NCBI GenBank assembly: GCA_945952585.1
Contig: CAMFII010000003.1
Coordinates: forward strand, 124,001-188,000
Reading direction: 5' to 3'
DNA length: 64,000 nt
Source of the DNA: an uncultured Rhodobacter sp.
Lineage (GTDB): Bacteria; Pseudomonadota; Alphaproteobacteria; Rhodobacterales; Rhodobacteraceae
Made by a program: the position numbers and the translations under genes. Shown here piece after piece: positions 28,721-37,455 of this stretch. Every line of letters begins with the position of its first letter. Within the stretch, counting starts at the first letter, position 1. The notes beneath the pieces are model-generated. The model saw nothing but the letters and a program-made list of their open reading frames with translations. It was not told where the DNA came from and searched no databases.

Positions 28721-29047
28721 TCATGCGGCGAAGCGGGCATCCATCCCGGCCAGCAAAGCGCGTCGCGACGCGCTATAGCAGGCAATGACCCCGGCAACAT
28801 CAACGACCCCGCCCTGTCGTGCCACCCGTTCGCCTTCACTGCAGAACTCGGCAAGATCGGTTAGGCCAAGGTTCAATGCCGCGCCTTTGAGGGCATGCAG
28901 TTCCGCCTCGTATGAGATCCCGACCTTGCGCGAACTGAGCCGACGAATGACTTCGTCTGCTTCGACAAGAAACATTTCCAAAACCTCGGCAAAATCGGCG
29001 ACACCGATTTCCGTTCGCAGCGATGCCACCCGGCCCCAGTCGACCAT
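28721..29047 (-). CDS. Hpt-domain phosphotransfer protein
   Basis: 108 residues, a single four-helix Hpt domain. The phosphoryl-accepting His is in ELHALKGAALNLGLTDLAEFC, the expected H-x-LKGxxxxxG pattern. It should relay phosphate between a hybrid kinase and a response regulator. It is divergent from a response-regulator/PP2C gene 147 nt away, its most likely partner. Acceptor kinase is not encoded in the window. Confidence 0.88.
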   Translation of the reverse strand: MVDWGRVASLRTEIGVADFAEVLEMFLVEADEVIRRLSSRKVGISYEAELHALKGAALNLGLTDLAEFCSEGERVARQGGVVDVAGVIACYSASRRALLAGMDARFAA

Positions 29048-29194
29048 CTAGACCTCCGTCCCCCGAAAAACCCATGACCCACCTCAGCCATCGTCAGGGC
29101 AGCCGGGTTAACGGCGTGTAAGTCGGGCCGGGACAGATCATGCCAATTTTAGACTTCACTCGGCGTTAATCCGGTCGCGTCACGACTGAAGCGG

Positions 29195-30547
29195 ATGGTT
29201 CCGCGAGGTCACGACGTGTCAGCCAATGTCCAGCATGACGGCCTGCCGTCCGGCACAAAGCCGCGGCGCGTTCTGGTCGTTGACGACAGTGCAGCGCAAC
29301 GCCGGGTCCTGACGCTGGCGCTCCGGCAGTCGGGCTACGAGGTGACGGAAGCCGGATCGGGGGCAGAGGCATGGGAGCTGTGCAGGAACGGAAGCTTTGA
29401 AATCATCCTCAGCGACTGGGTGATGCCCGGCATGACCGGGCCGGAACTTTGCCGCCGCCTGCGCGCGTTGCCACGCGACGGCTACGGGTATTTCATCCTG
29501 CTGACCTCGAAATCCGACAAGGCGGAGGTTGCGGATGGGCTGAACGGCGGCGCGGACGACTTTCTGTCCAAACCGGTCAATCCGGCGGAGTTGCGGGCAA
29601 GGATGCGCGCGGGTGAGCGCATCCTGTCCATGCATGACGAACTCGTCGAAAAGAACCGGATGATCGGCAGCACGCTGGACAAGCTGCAGGACATCTATGA
29701 TTCCCTCGACCGGGACCTGATCGAGGCGAGAAAGCTGCAACAGACCCTGTTTCGGGATCGGCAGCGCGACTTCGGGCAGGGTACGGTGACGATCCTCATG
29801 CGGCAGTCGGGTCACGTCGGGGGTGATCTGGTCGGCTGCCTGTCGATGTCGCCCCGGCACCTGTCCTTCTATTCGATCGACGTGGCGGGCCATGGTGTGA
29901 CCTCTGCGATGATGACCGCCCGGTTGGCCGGGCTTCTGGCGGGGGCGTCGTCCGATGTTGGCGGCCTGTCGCTGGGTCAGCGCGACCGCTGGCCACCCGA
30001 AGTCTTTGCTGCGCGCCTGAACCGCATGATGATCGAGGATATGCGGGTCGATACCTACTTCACGCTCGCCCTTGCCGAGGTTGATCTCGAGACGGGCAAG
30101 GTTGTTCTGGTTCAGGCCGGGCATCCCCACCCCGCGATCCTGCGGGCGGATGGCACTGTCGAGTTCCTCGGCTCCGGCGGATTGCCGATCGGGCTTATCC
30201 CCGACGCGCGGTTCGAGCGTGTGGAAGCCAGCCTGCAGTCCGGAGATCGCCTGTTCCTGTTCTCGGACGGTTTGACCGAGTGCGCGGATCCCTCAGGCAG
30301 GGAATTCGGCGAGGACGGTCTGGCCGACAGTCTGGCGCGGGCGGCGCGGCTGGACGGTGAGGCGTTCCTGGATGCACTGGTCGAAGATCTGCAGGCATTC
30401 TCCGGTGCAGCGCATTTCCGCGATGACGTGTCCGGTGTCTTGTTCGACTATCGTGGACCCAACAGCAACCCGGCAAGCATTGCCCGGTCGCCAGCATTGC
30501 CCAGGCGCAGCGCGGCTTCCGCGGCAGGCAGCCAGACCGCCGTGTGA
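29195..30547 (+). CDS. Response regulator with PP2C-type (RsbU/SpoIIE) phosphatase output
   Basis: About 450 residues. The receiver domain (VLVVDDSAAQRRVL, phosphoacceptor Asp in ILSDWVMPGMTG, FLSKPVN) is joined by a coiled-coil linker (LVEKNRMIGSTLDKLQDIYD) to a PPM/PP2C serine phosphatase with metal-binding VGGDLVGC, IDVAGHGVTSAMM and FRDDVSGVLFDY. This is the architecture of partner-switch phosphatases such as RbaY of Rhodobacter, which controls an anti-sigma/anti-anti-sigma pair. GTG 29216, with GAGG 7 nt upstream, is an equally good start. The last ~30 residues lie beyond the phosphatase fold and are antisense to the Nudix gene. Confidence 0.88.
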   Translation: MVPRGHDVSANVQHDGLPSGTKPRRVLVVDDSAAQRRVLTLALRQSGYEVTEAGSGAEAWELCRNGSFEIILSDWVMPGMTGPELCRRLRALPRDGYGYFILLTSKSDKAEVADGLNGGADDFLSKPVNPAELRARMRAGERILSMHDELVEKNRMIGSTLDKLQDIYDSLDRDLIEARKLQQTLFRDRQRDFGQGTVTILMRQSGHVGGDLVGCLSMSPRHLSFYSIDVAGHGVTSAMMTARLAGLLAGASSDVGGLSLGQRDRWPPEVFAARLNRMMIEDMRVDTYFTLALAEVDLETGKVVLVQAGHPHPAILRADGTVEFLGSGGLPIGLIPDARFERVEASLQSGDRLFLFSDGLTECADPSGREFGEDGLADSLARAARLDGEAFLDALVEDLQAFSGAAHFRDDVSGVLFDYRGPNSNPASIARSPALPRRSAASAAGSQTAV

Positions 30548-30894
30548 CCGGGTTCGGTCGGCGGGCCAAGGCGCAGGATGGGCTGGGCGAGATAGACCGT
30601 GCACAGCTTTTCGGCCCAAAGATCGTATTCCGGCATGTAGGCGAAGCGGCGGAATGCACCGACCCGTCGGATCACCTCGATCTTCCAGCCGGTCTCCTCC
30701 ATCACTTCACGATGCAACGCCGCGACCGGCTGTTCGCCCCGGTCGATCCCGCCGCCGGGCAGCTGGAACTCGGGCGTCGGATCCATCTGGAAGGTGGTCA
30801 GGACGCTATCGCCCTGCATGAGGATCGCATAGACACCCGGTCTCCGGGTGTAGCGTTGTCCCGACCTGACCGGCTCTCCAAATCTGCGGATCAT
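30448..30894 (-). CDS. Nudix hydrolase
   Basis: 148 residues. Nudix box GGGIDRGEQPVAALHREVMEETGW fits G-x5-E-x7-REUxEExGU. The rest (PTPEFQLPGG before it, YDLWAEKLCTVYLA after) is typical for small Nudix proteins acting on nucleotide diphosphate derivatives; the substrate is not assigned. Its last 100 nt overlap the 3' end of the PP2C gene on the other strand. It is divergent from hslO across 78 nt. Confidence 0.88.
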   Translation of the reverse strand: MIRRFGEPVRSGQRYTRRPGVYAILMQGDSVLTTFQMDPTPEFQLPGGGIDRGEQPVAALHREVMEETGWKIEVIRRVGAFRRFAYMPEYDLWAEKLCTVYLAQPILRLGPPTEPGHTAVWLPAAEAALRLGNAGDRAMLAGLLLGPR

Positions 30895-30903
30895 CTGCTG
30901 CCC

Positions 30904-30930
30904 TTGGTGCTGAGGTTGTCGTGCCTATAT
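30904..30930 (+). promoter_or_regulatory. Candidate RpoH (heat-shock sigma) promoter of hslO
   Basis: TTG at 30904-30906, 17 nt, then CCTATAT at 30924-30930. This fits the TTG-N17/18-CYTATNT pattern reported for RpoH-type sigma factors of Rhodobacter. Transcription would begin near 30937, leaving a 36-nt leader to the ATG at 30973 and ruling out the upstream ATG at 30940. Confidence 0.6.
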
Positions 30931-30972
30931 AGTCGCGGTATGCCAAGGCTGGCCTGCCAAGGAAACCCCAAG

Positions 30973-31971
30973 ATGCTCGGTTCTCAACTCGCCTGGGACG
31001 ATACCGTCCTGCCATTTCAGCTTGACCGCTCGGACATCCGCGGCCGCGTTGCGCGGCTGGACGGGGTGCTCGACCGTGTCCTGTCTCAACACACCTATCC
31101 GCCGCAGATCGAAGCGCTGGTGGCCGAAGCCGCCCTGCTGACCGCGTTGATCGGCCAGACGATCAAGCTGCGCTGGCGGCTTTCACTACAAATCCGTGGC
31201 ACCGGCGCGGTCAAGCTGATCGCGACCGACTACTACGGGCCAAGCGAGGACGGGGAGACCGCCCGCATCCGCGCCTATGCCAATTTCGACGAAGAGAAAC
31301 TCGTTCCCGGCGCCGATCCGTTCAGCCTGATCGGCGAGGGCTATTTCGTCATCCTGATCGACCAGGGTCAGGGCATGGTGCCCTATCAGGGGATCACGCC
31401 ACTGACCGGCGGCTCGCTTTCTGCCTGTGCAGAGACATATTTCGCTCAGTCCGAGCAGCTGCCAACCCGGTTTGCGGTAACCTACGGGCAGTCGCAAAGG
31501 CCGGGGGAAGCCTCGCACTGGCGGGCAGGGGGGGTGATGATCCAGCACATGCCGAAGGCGTCGCCGTCGGTCGCTGCCGAACAGGGGTCGGGCGAAGGTG
31601 GCCTGCTGTCTCACGTCGACATCCTCGATGGCGAAGAAGGCGAGAACTGGAGTCGCGTCAACCTGCTTCTGGACACTGTCGAAGAGCTGGAGCTGATCGG
31701 CCCCAACGTGCAGCCTACGGATTTGCTCGTCCGGTTGTTCCACGAAGAGGTTCCCCGTGTCTTCGATGCCCAGCCGGTGCGCTTTGGCTGTTCCTGCTCG
31801 GCCGACAAGGTGCGGATGTCGCTGTCGATCTATTCGGCGAAAGAGATCAGCCACATGCTGACGCCGGAAGGGATCCTGACGGCCGACTGCCAGTTCTGCG
31901 GCGCGCATTACGAGTTCGATCCAAAGACGCTCGGTCGCGAGGCCGAGGAGGTTCAGGGTGACCGCCATTGA
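30973..31971 (+). CDS. hslO: Hsp33 redox-activated chaperone
   Basis: 332 residues. The N-terminal substrate-binding domain leads to the C-terminal redox switch: CSC in RFGCSCSADKV and CQFC in ADCQFCGAHYEF, four cysteines that hold zinc when reduced and form disulfides under oxidative stress. The holdase is cytoplasmic. ATG 30973 has AGGAAA about 8 nt upstream. The candidate heat-shock sigma promoter just upstream fits its role. It overlaps the next Nudix gene by 14 nt. Confidence 0.95.
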   Translation: MLGSQLAWDDTVLPFQLDRSDIRGRVARLDGVLDRVLSQHTYPPQIEALVAEAALLTALIGQTIKLRWRLSLQIRGTGAVKLIATDYYGPSEDGETARIRAYANFDEEKLVPGADPFSLIGEGYFVILIDQGQGMVPYQGITPLTGGSLSACAETYFAQSEQLPTRFAVTYGQSQRPGEASHWRAGGVMIQHMPKASPSVAAEQGSGEGGLLSHVDILDGEEGENWSRVNLLLDTVEELELIGPNVQPTDLLVRLFHEEVPRVFDAQPVRFGCSCSADKVRMSLSIYSAKEISHMLTPEGILTADCQFCGAHYEFDPKTLGREAEEVQGDRH

Positions 31972-32557
31972 TCCTGGGCGACTGAAGCAAATCCTGGCCC
32001 GGCCCGCTGGCGCGTCTTCGGATTTCGATTTGAATCCGGGAATTGTTCTGCCGCCGGGCCGGGTGCTTCGACCTGCCGGGGTCCTTGTCCCGATCTGGGA
32101 CAGGGGAAACGGCGCCGAGGTCATTCTTACGATGCGTTCGTCCCGGCTGAAGCACCACCCGGGCCAGATCGCCTTTCCGGGTGGCAAAGTCGATGCCGGA
32201 GACGACGGACCAGTCGGCGCGGCTCTGCGCGAGGCCGAGGAAGAGATCGCCTTGCCCCGGTCGCGGGTCGAGGTGATCGGCACCCTGCCCACCCATGAAA
32301 CCGTGACTTCCTTTGTCGTCACTCCTGTCGTCGGTCTGATCCGGGGCGAATTCACTCCGGTGCCGGAGGCTGGCGAAGTGCAGGAAGTGTTCTCGGTTCC
32401 GCTGCGCCACGTCACCGATCCCGCGCGATTCAGCATCGAGCGGCGGCGTTGGCGCGGCGAATGGCGCAGTTACTATACCGTTCCCTGGGGCCCGCATTAC
32501 ATCTGGGGCGCGACCGCCCGCATCCTGCGGGGGCTGGCCGAAAGGTTCTCGGAATGA
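31958..32557 (+). CDS. CoA pyrophosphatase-type Nudix hydrolase (NudL-like)
   Basis: 199 residues from GTG 31958. The combined motif LKHHPGQIAFPGGKVDAGD followed by AALREAEEEIAL is the CoA/UPF0035 extension in front of a Nudix box, typical of enzymes cleaving CoA to 4'-phosphopantetheine and adenosine 3',5'-bisphosphate. It starts within hslO and overlaps cca by 4 nt (ATGA), forming hslO-nudix-cca. Confidence 0.9.
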   Translation: MTAIDPGRLKQILARPAGASSDFDLNPGIVLPPGRVLRPAGVLVPIWDRGNGAEVILTMRSSRLKHHPGQIAFPGGKVDAGDDGPVGAALREAEEEIALPRSRVEVIGTLPTHETVTSFVVTPVVGLIRGEFTPVPEAGEVQEVFSVPLRHVTDPARFSIERRRWRGEWRSYYTVPWGPHYIWGATARILRGLAERFSE

Positions 32558-33696
32558 AGGTGACCGGCGACTGGCTGACGCGGCCCGAGACGCAGGCCGT
32601 GTGCCGCGCCCTGACGGATGCCGGCTACCGGGCGCTGTTCGTCGGGGGCTGCGTGCGCAACGCCTTGCTGGACCAGCCCGTGGCGGATGTCGACCTTTCG
32701 ACGGATGCCTTGCCGGAAACCGTCTCTGATCTTGCGGAAAAGGCGGGCCTCAAGCCGGTTCCGACCGGGATCGCCCATGGGACGATCACCGTGGTCTCGG
32801 GCGGTATCCCGCATGAGGTTACGACGTTCCGGCATGACGTCGAAACCTTCGGCCGGCACGCCCGGGTCACCTTTGCCAAGACGGTCGAGGATGACGCGGC
32901 CCGGCGGGATTTCACGATGAATGCCCTTTACGCCACGCCAGAGGGCAAGGTTGTCGATCCCCTGGGCGGTCTGGCCGATCTGGAGGCGCGGCGGGTGCGG
33001 TTCGTGGGTGAACCGGCGGAACGGATCGCCGAGGATTACCTGCGCATCCTGCGGTTCTTCCGCTTCCACGCCTGGTACGGGGATCCTGACCGTGGGCTGG
33101 ACGCAGAGGGTCTGGCCGCCTGCGCCGGCGGAGCGGCGGGCCTTGATGCGCTGTCGAAGGAACGGATCGGCCATGAGATGCGCCGACTTCTGGCCGCACC
33201 CGATCCCGCGCCGTCGGTTGCGGCGATGGCCCAAGCCGGCATCCTTGGGCGTATCCTGCCCGGGGCTGATCCGCAGGTCCTGCCTGTCCTTGTGCATCTT
33301 GAAGGGGACATTCCCGCGGACTGGATCCGCCGCCTGGCCTCTATCGGTGGCGAAGATCCGGCAGAGCATCTGCGCCTGAGCCGCGCCGAAACCGAACGGC
33401 TGGGCCGGATTCGCGATGCCGCCCTGACCGAGGCAGCACCGGCTGTGATCGGCTATCGCCTTGGTGCAGGCGATGGTGCCGATGCCCTTCTTCTTCGCGC
33501 GGCTTTTCTTGGGCAGGATCTGCTGCCTTCATGGCGGGACGAGATTGCGCGGGGTGCAGCGGCGCGATTCCCGGTCAAGGCGGCCGATTTGATGCCCACA
33601 CTCGCAGGGCCCGCACTTGGTGCGCGGCTGTCGGAACTCGAGTCTCGGTGGATCGGCTCGGATTTCCGGCTGTCGCGGTCCGAGTTGCTTCGCTGA
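32554..33696 (+). CDS. cca: CCA tRNA nucleotidyltransferase / poly(A) polymerase family
   Basis: 380 residues. Class II nucleotidyltransferase head: FVGGCVRNALLDQPVADVDL with the metal-binding DVD, then the ARRDFTMNAL and RIAEDYLRILRFFRF segments of the neck. The C-terminal body is shorter and more variable. It adds or repairs the tRNA 3' CCA end. It is coupled to the preceding Nudix gene through ATGA, a common alphaproteobacterial order. Confidence 0.92.
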   Translation: MKVTGDWLTRPETQAVCRALTDAGYRALFVGGCVRNALLDQPVADVDLSTDALPETVSDLAEKAGLKPVPTGIAHGTITVVSGGIPHEVTTFRHDVETFGRHARVTFAKTVEDDAARRDFTMNALYATPEGKVVDPLGGLADLEARRVRFVGEPAERIAEDYLRILRFFRFHAWYGDPDRGLDAEGLAACAGGAAGLDALSKERIGHEMRRLLAAPDPAPSVAAMAQAGILGRILPGADPQVLPVLVHLEGDIPADWIRRLASIGGEDPAEHLRLSRAETERLGRIRDAALTEAAPAVIGYRLGAGDGADALLLRAAFLGQDLLPSWRDEIARGAAARFPVKAADLMPTLAGPALGARLSELESRWIGSDFRLSRSELLR

Positions 33697-33763
33697 TCCA
33701 AGACCCGTTTCCCTTTCCTCGCAGAGGCTCTATATCCAGAGCATGGAGTTCTGAGGTTCCCCC

Positions 33764-35608
33764 GTGTTTCGCTTTTTCGAGGGCCTCGTCGATCCTTACC
33801 TCGCCTATGAGGAGACCGACACGCCGCCCCGGCGGCTCTGGCCGTTCCTGATGCAGTTCGTGCGCCCCTTCCGAGGGGTGTTTCTGGTTACGGGCGGTCT
33901 GGCCATGGCGGCTGCGGTCGTTGATGTCGCCCTGATCTGGTATGTCGGGCGGGTTGTTGACTACCTCGGTCAAGGCGCGCCGGTCGAAGTCATGCAGCAG
34001 CACGGCCTTGAGATGGCGCTTGTCGCCTTGGCCGTCCTTTTCCTGCGGCCGCTGCTGATCGTCGGAAATGTGGCCCTGCTTCACAATACGATCCTGCCGA
34101 ATTTTGGCACCATGGTTCGTTGGCGCGCGCATTCGCATCTGCTGCGCCAGCCCGTGGGCTGGTTCGAAAGCGATTTCGCCGGTCGGATCGCCAACCGCAT
34201 CATGCAGACACCGACTGCCGCAGGTGATGCGGTGTTCCAGGTGTTCGACATGGCAGCATTTGCGATCGTGACGGTGATTGGGTCGCTGATCATGCTGGCT
34301 GGCGCGGACCTGCGGCTCGCCATTCCGCTGGTCATCTGGTTCAGCCTGTATCTGCTGCTGGTTCGCTGGACGCTGCGGCGGATCGGTCCCGCGGCACAAG
34401 CGTCCTCGGATGCGCGATCAGCGGTAACGGGGCGAATCGTCGATTCATATACGAATATTCATTCCGTAAAGCTATTCCCCCACGACGATCACGAGCGCGT
34501 CTATGCGAAGGAGTCGATCGAGGAAGCGCGCCAGACCTTCATGCGCGAGATGCGGATCATCACCAAGATGGACCTCGCGCTGACGACGCTGAACGGCGGA
34601 CTGATCGTCGCGGCGAGCGGCTGGGCGATCCTGCTGTGGTATCAGGGGCAGGCGACGATCGGGGTGGTCGCCGCCACCACGGCGCTTGTCCTTCGCCTGA
34701 ACAACATGACCTATTGGATCATGTGGGCGACGACCAACCTGATGCAGTCGCTCGGCATCGTTCAGGAAGGGATGGAGACGATCACCGCACCGGTCTCGCT
34801 GACCGATCACAGGGACGCCCGGCCGCTGAGCCTGTCTGCCGGCAAGATCGAACTGCAGGGAATCTCGCATCATTATGGTCGCGGTTCGGGCGGGCTCCAG
34901 AGCGTCGACCTGAACATCGGGGCGGGTGAGCGGATCGGGGTGGTCGGCCGGTCGGGCTCGGGCAAGTCGACATTGGTGAAGCTGATTCTGCGCTTCTATG
35001 ATTGCGAGGGCGGGCGGGTTCTGATCGACGGCCAGGACATTTCGCAGGTGACGCAGGACAGCCTTCGCAAGAAGATCGGCGTTGTTCAGCAGGAGTCGAG
35101 CCTGTTGCATCGGTCGGTTCGGGACAACATCCTGTACGGGCGGCCCGACGCGACCGAGGCCGAAATGGTTCTCGCGGCCAAACGTGCCGAGGCGCATGAC
35201 TTCATCCTTCGCCTCGAGGATCCCAAGGGCAGGCGGGGCTATGACGCGCATGTGGGTGAGCGCGGGGTGAAGCTTTCAGGCGGCCAGCGCCAGCGTATCG
35301 CCATCGCGCGGGTGATCCTGAAAGATGCCCCGATCCTGATCCTTGATGAGGCAACCTCCGCGCTGGATAGCGAGGCGGAAGCGGCCATCCAGGAGACGCT
35401 CTATGGCGTCATGGAGGGCAAGACGGTGATCGCGATTGCCCATCGGCTGTCGACCATTGCCGCGATGGACCGGATCGTCGTGCTTGAGGACGGAAAAATC
35501 GCCGAGCAGGGGACGCATGACGACCTGATCGCCCGTGACGGCCTTTATGCGCGCTTCTGGTCGCGGCAGTCAGGTGGTTTCCTGGGAACCGAGGAGGCTG
35601 CGCAGTGA
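33764..35608 (+). CDS. ABC exporter half-transporter 1
   Basis: 614 residues: an N-terminal six-helix transmembrane domain and a C-terminal ATPase. Walker A GRSGSGKST, Q-loop VVQQESS, signature KLSGGQRQR, Walker B ILILDEATSALDSE (catalytic Glu present) and switch AIAHRLSTIA are intact. It overlaps the next half-transporter by 4 nt (GTGA), and the two probably form a heterodimer. Substrate is unknown; the family includes multidrug, lipid and peptide exporters. GTG start; 67-nt gap from cca. Confidence 0.9.
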   Translation: MFRFFEGLVDPYLAYEETDTPPRRLWPFLMQFVRPFRGVFLVTGGLAMAAAVVDVALIWYVGRVVDYLGQGAPVEVMQQHGLEMALVALAVLFLRPLLIVGNVALLHNTILPNFGTMVRWRAHSHLLRQPVGWFESDFAGRIANRIMQTPTAAGDAVFQVFDMAAFAIVTVIGSLIMLAGADLRLAIPLVIWFSLYLLLVRWTLRRIGPAAQASSDARSAVTGRIVDSYTNIHSVKLFPHDDHERVYAKESIEEARQTFMREMRIITKMDLALTTLNGGLIVAASGWAILLWYQGQATIGVVAATTALVLRLNNMTYWIMWATTNLMQSLGIVQEGMETITAPVSLTDHRDARPLSLSAGKIELQGISHHYGRGSGGLQSVDLNIGAGERIGVVGRSGSGKSTLVKLILRFYDCEGGRVLIDGQDISQVTQDSLRKKIGVVQQESSLLHRSVRDNILYGRPDATEAEMVLAAKRAEAHDFILRLEDPKGRRGYDAHVGERGVKLSGGQRQRIAIARVILKDAPILILDEATSALDSEAEAAIQETLYGVMEGKTVIAIAHRLSTIAAMDRIVVLEDGKIAEQGTHDDLIARDGLYARFWSRQSGGFLGTEEAAQ

Positions 35609-37455
35609 GTCGCCTGATGCGCCTGGGTCGCCTGATCGACTCCTTCGTGCCGGCAGAAGGGCCGCCGCCGCAGGCGCTTGGTGCCTTCTTCAAATGGTGC
35701 CTGTCGGGCGCCTGGCCGATGCTGTGGGTTGCAGCCGGTATCTCGGCCATTGCCGGTGCAACCGAAGTGCTTTCGGCGACCATCCTTGGCTGGGTGATCG
35801 ACGCCGCCGTTGACAGGGGCCCGGCCGGGTTCATTGCCGAGCATCTGGCTCTGGTGCTGGTATTCCTCGTTTTCTACCTCGTGCTGCGGCCGCTGGCCTT
35901 TGGCCTGTCCTCGGCCTCGAACTCGATCATCATCGGGCCAAACGTCATGCCTCTGGTGCTGAGCCGCCTGCATCGGTGGACGCTTGGGCAGGCGGTGACC
36001 TTCTTCGACAATGACTTTGCCGGGCGGATCGCGGCAAAGCAGATGCAGGCCGCACGGGCCGTGACCGATGTCGCGACCGAGATGATCAACACGGTCGCCT
36101 TTGCGCTGGCCTCGATCATCGGTTCGGTCATCTATCTTCTGGCGATCGACTGGAAGATCGCCTTTGCGCTTGCGGTCTGGCTGGTGGCCTATGTCGGCCT
36201 CATCCGGTTCTTCCTGCCAAAGGTGCGGGAAAACTCGGCCGCGCGTGCCTCGTCCCGGGCGATGGTGTCGGGGCAGGTCGTGGATACGATCACCAACATC
36301 AAGACGGTGAAGCTTTTCGCCCATGCTGCCTTCGAAGATCGTGTCGCCCTGCAGGCGATGGAGGTCTTTCGCGACAAGTCGCTGGAATTCGGCGTAATTT
36401 CGACCTGGTTCCGCTATTCGCTGATGACCTTGGCGGGCGTGCTGCCCGTGGTGCTGATCGGCGGCACCGTCCTGTTGTGGCAGAACGGCGCAGCGACGGC
36501 GGGCGAGATCGCCGCGGCCGGGGCCATCTCGATGCGCATCGCCCAGATGTCGGGATGGGTCAGCTTCACCCTGATTTCGATCTACACCAGCGTCGGCGAG
36601 GTCGAGGATGGCATGCGGACGCTTTCGGTGCCGCACACGCTGGACGACAAACCGGGCGCGACCGAGCTTGCACGGGTTCAGGGTGAAATCCGCTTCGAGA
36701 AGGCCTCGTTCGCCTACGGCCGGCGCCGGGGCGGCGTAAGCGACATCAACCTGACGATCCGCCCCGGCGAAAAGCTGGGGATCGTCGGCGCGTCGGGCGC
36801 AGGAAAATCCTCGCTCGTTTCGCTGCTGCTCAGGCTCTATGACACCGAAGATGGCCGGATTCTTGTCGATGGTCACGATGTGCGGGACGTGACGCAGGAA
36901 TCCCTCCGCCGGCAGATCGGCATGGTCACGCAGGAAACGGCGATGTTCAACCGCTCGGCGCGCGACAACATCCTGTATGGACGGCCCGACGCCTCGGAAG
37001 ACGATCTGGTTGCCGCTTCGAAGGCGGCCGAGGCGCATGAATTCATCAACCACATGATCGACCATCAGGGCCGCAAGGGCTACGACGCTCATCTCGGCGA
37101 GCGCGGCGTCAAGCTGTCCGGCGGGCAGCGTCAGCGGATCGCGCTGGCACGGGCCTTCCTGAAGGATGCGCCGATCCTTGTGCTGGACGAAGCGACCTCC
37201 GCGCTCGACAGCGAGGTCGAGGCGAGCATTCAGGATGCACTGGGCCGGGTAATGCAAGGCAAGACCGTGCTTGCCATCGCGCACCGCCTTTCGACCATCG
37301 CGGCGATGGACCGGATCATCGTCATGGACGAAGGCCGCATCGTTGAAGAAGGCACGCATGACCAGCTTCTTGCGCGCGGCGGGCTTTACGCACGCTACTG
37401 GAACCGCCAATCCGGCGGATTCATAGGCACCGACGAACAGGAAGCCGCCGAGTGA
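35605..37455 (+). CDS. ABC exporter half-transporter 2
   Basis: 616 residues, same architecture as its neighbour. Walker A GASGAGKSS, signature KLSGGQRQR, Walker B ILVLDEATSALDSE and switch AIAHRLSTIA are all canonical, so unlike many heterodimeric exporters both ATP sites look competent. GTG start inside the preceding stop. It overlaps the RNA methyltransferase by 4 nt, giving a three-gene coupled unit. Confidence 0.9.
   Translation: MSRLMRLGRLIDSFVPAEGPPPQALGAFFKWCLSGAWPMLWVAAGISAIAGATEVLSATILGWVIDAAVDRGPAGFIAEHLALVLVFLVFYLVLRPLAFGLSSASNSIIIGPNVMPLVLSRLHRWTLGQAVTFFDNDFAGRIAAKQMQAARAVTDVATEMINTVAFALASIIGSVIYLLAIDWKIAFALAVWLVAYVGLIRFFLPKVRENSAARASSRAMVSGQVVDTITNIKTVKLFAHAAFEDRVALQAMEVFRDKSLEFGVISTWFRYSLMTLAGVLPVVLIGGTVLLWQNGAATAGEIAAAGAISMRIAQMSGWVSFTLISIYTSVGEVEDGMRTLSVPHTLDDKPGATELARVQGEIRFEKASFAYGRRRGGVSDINLTIRPGEKLGIVGASGAGKSSLVSLLLRLYDTEDGRILVDGHDVRDVTQESLRRQIGMVTQETAMFNRSARDNILYGRPDASEDDLVAASKAAEAHEFINHMIDHQGRKGYDAHLGERGVKLSGGQRQRIALARAFLKDAPILVLDEATSALDSEVEASIQDALGRVMQGKTVLAIAHRLSTIAAMDRIIVMDEGRIVEEGTHDQLLARGGLYARYWNRQSGGFIGTDEQEAAE

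Noticed and set aside
35545..37410. 621-codon open frame on the minus strand
   Set aside because: Antisense shadow of the second ABC half-transporter; the His/Asp/Arg-rich composition has no domain.
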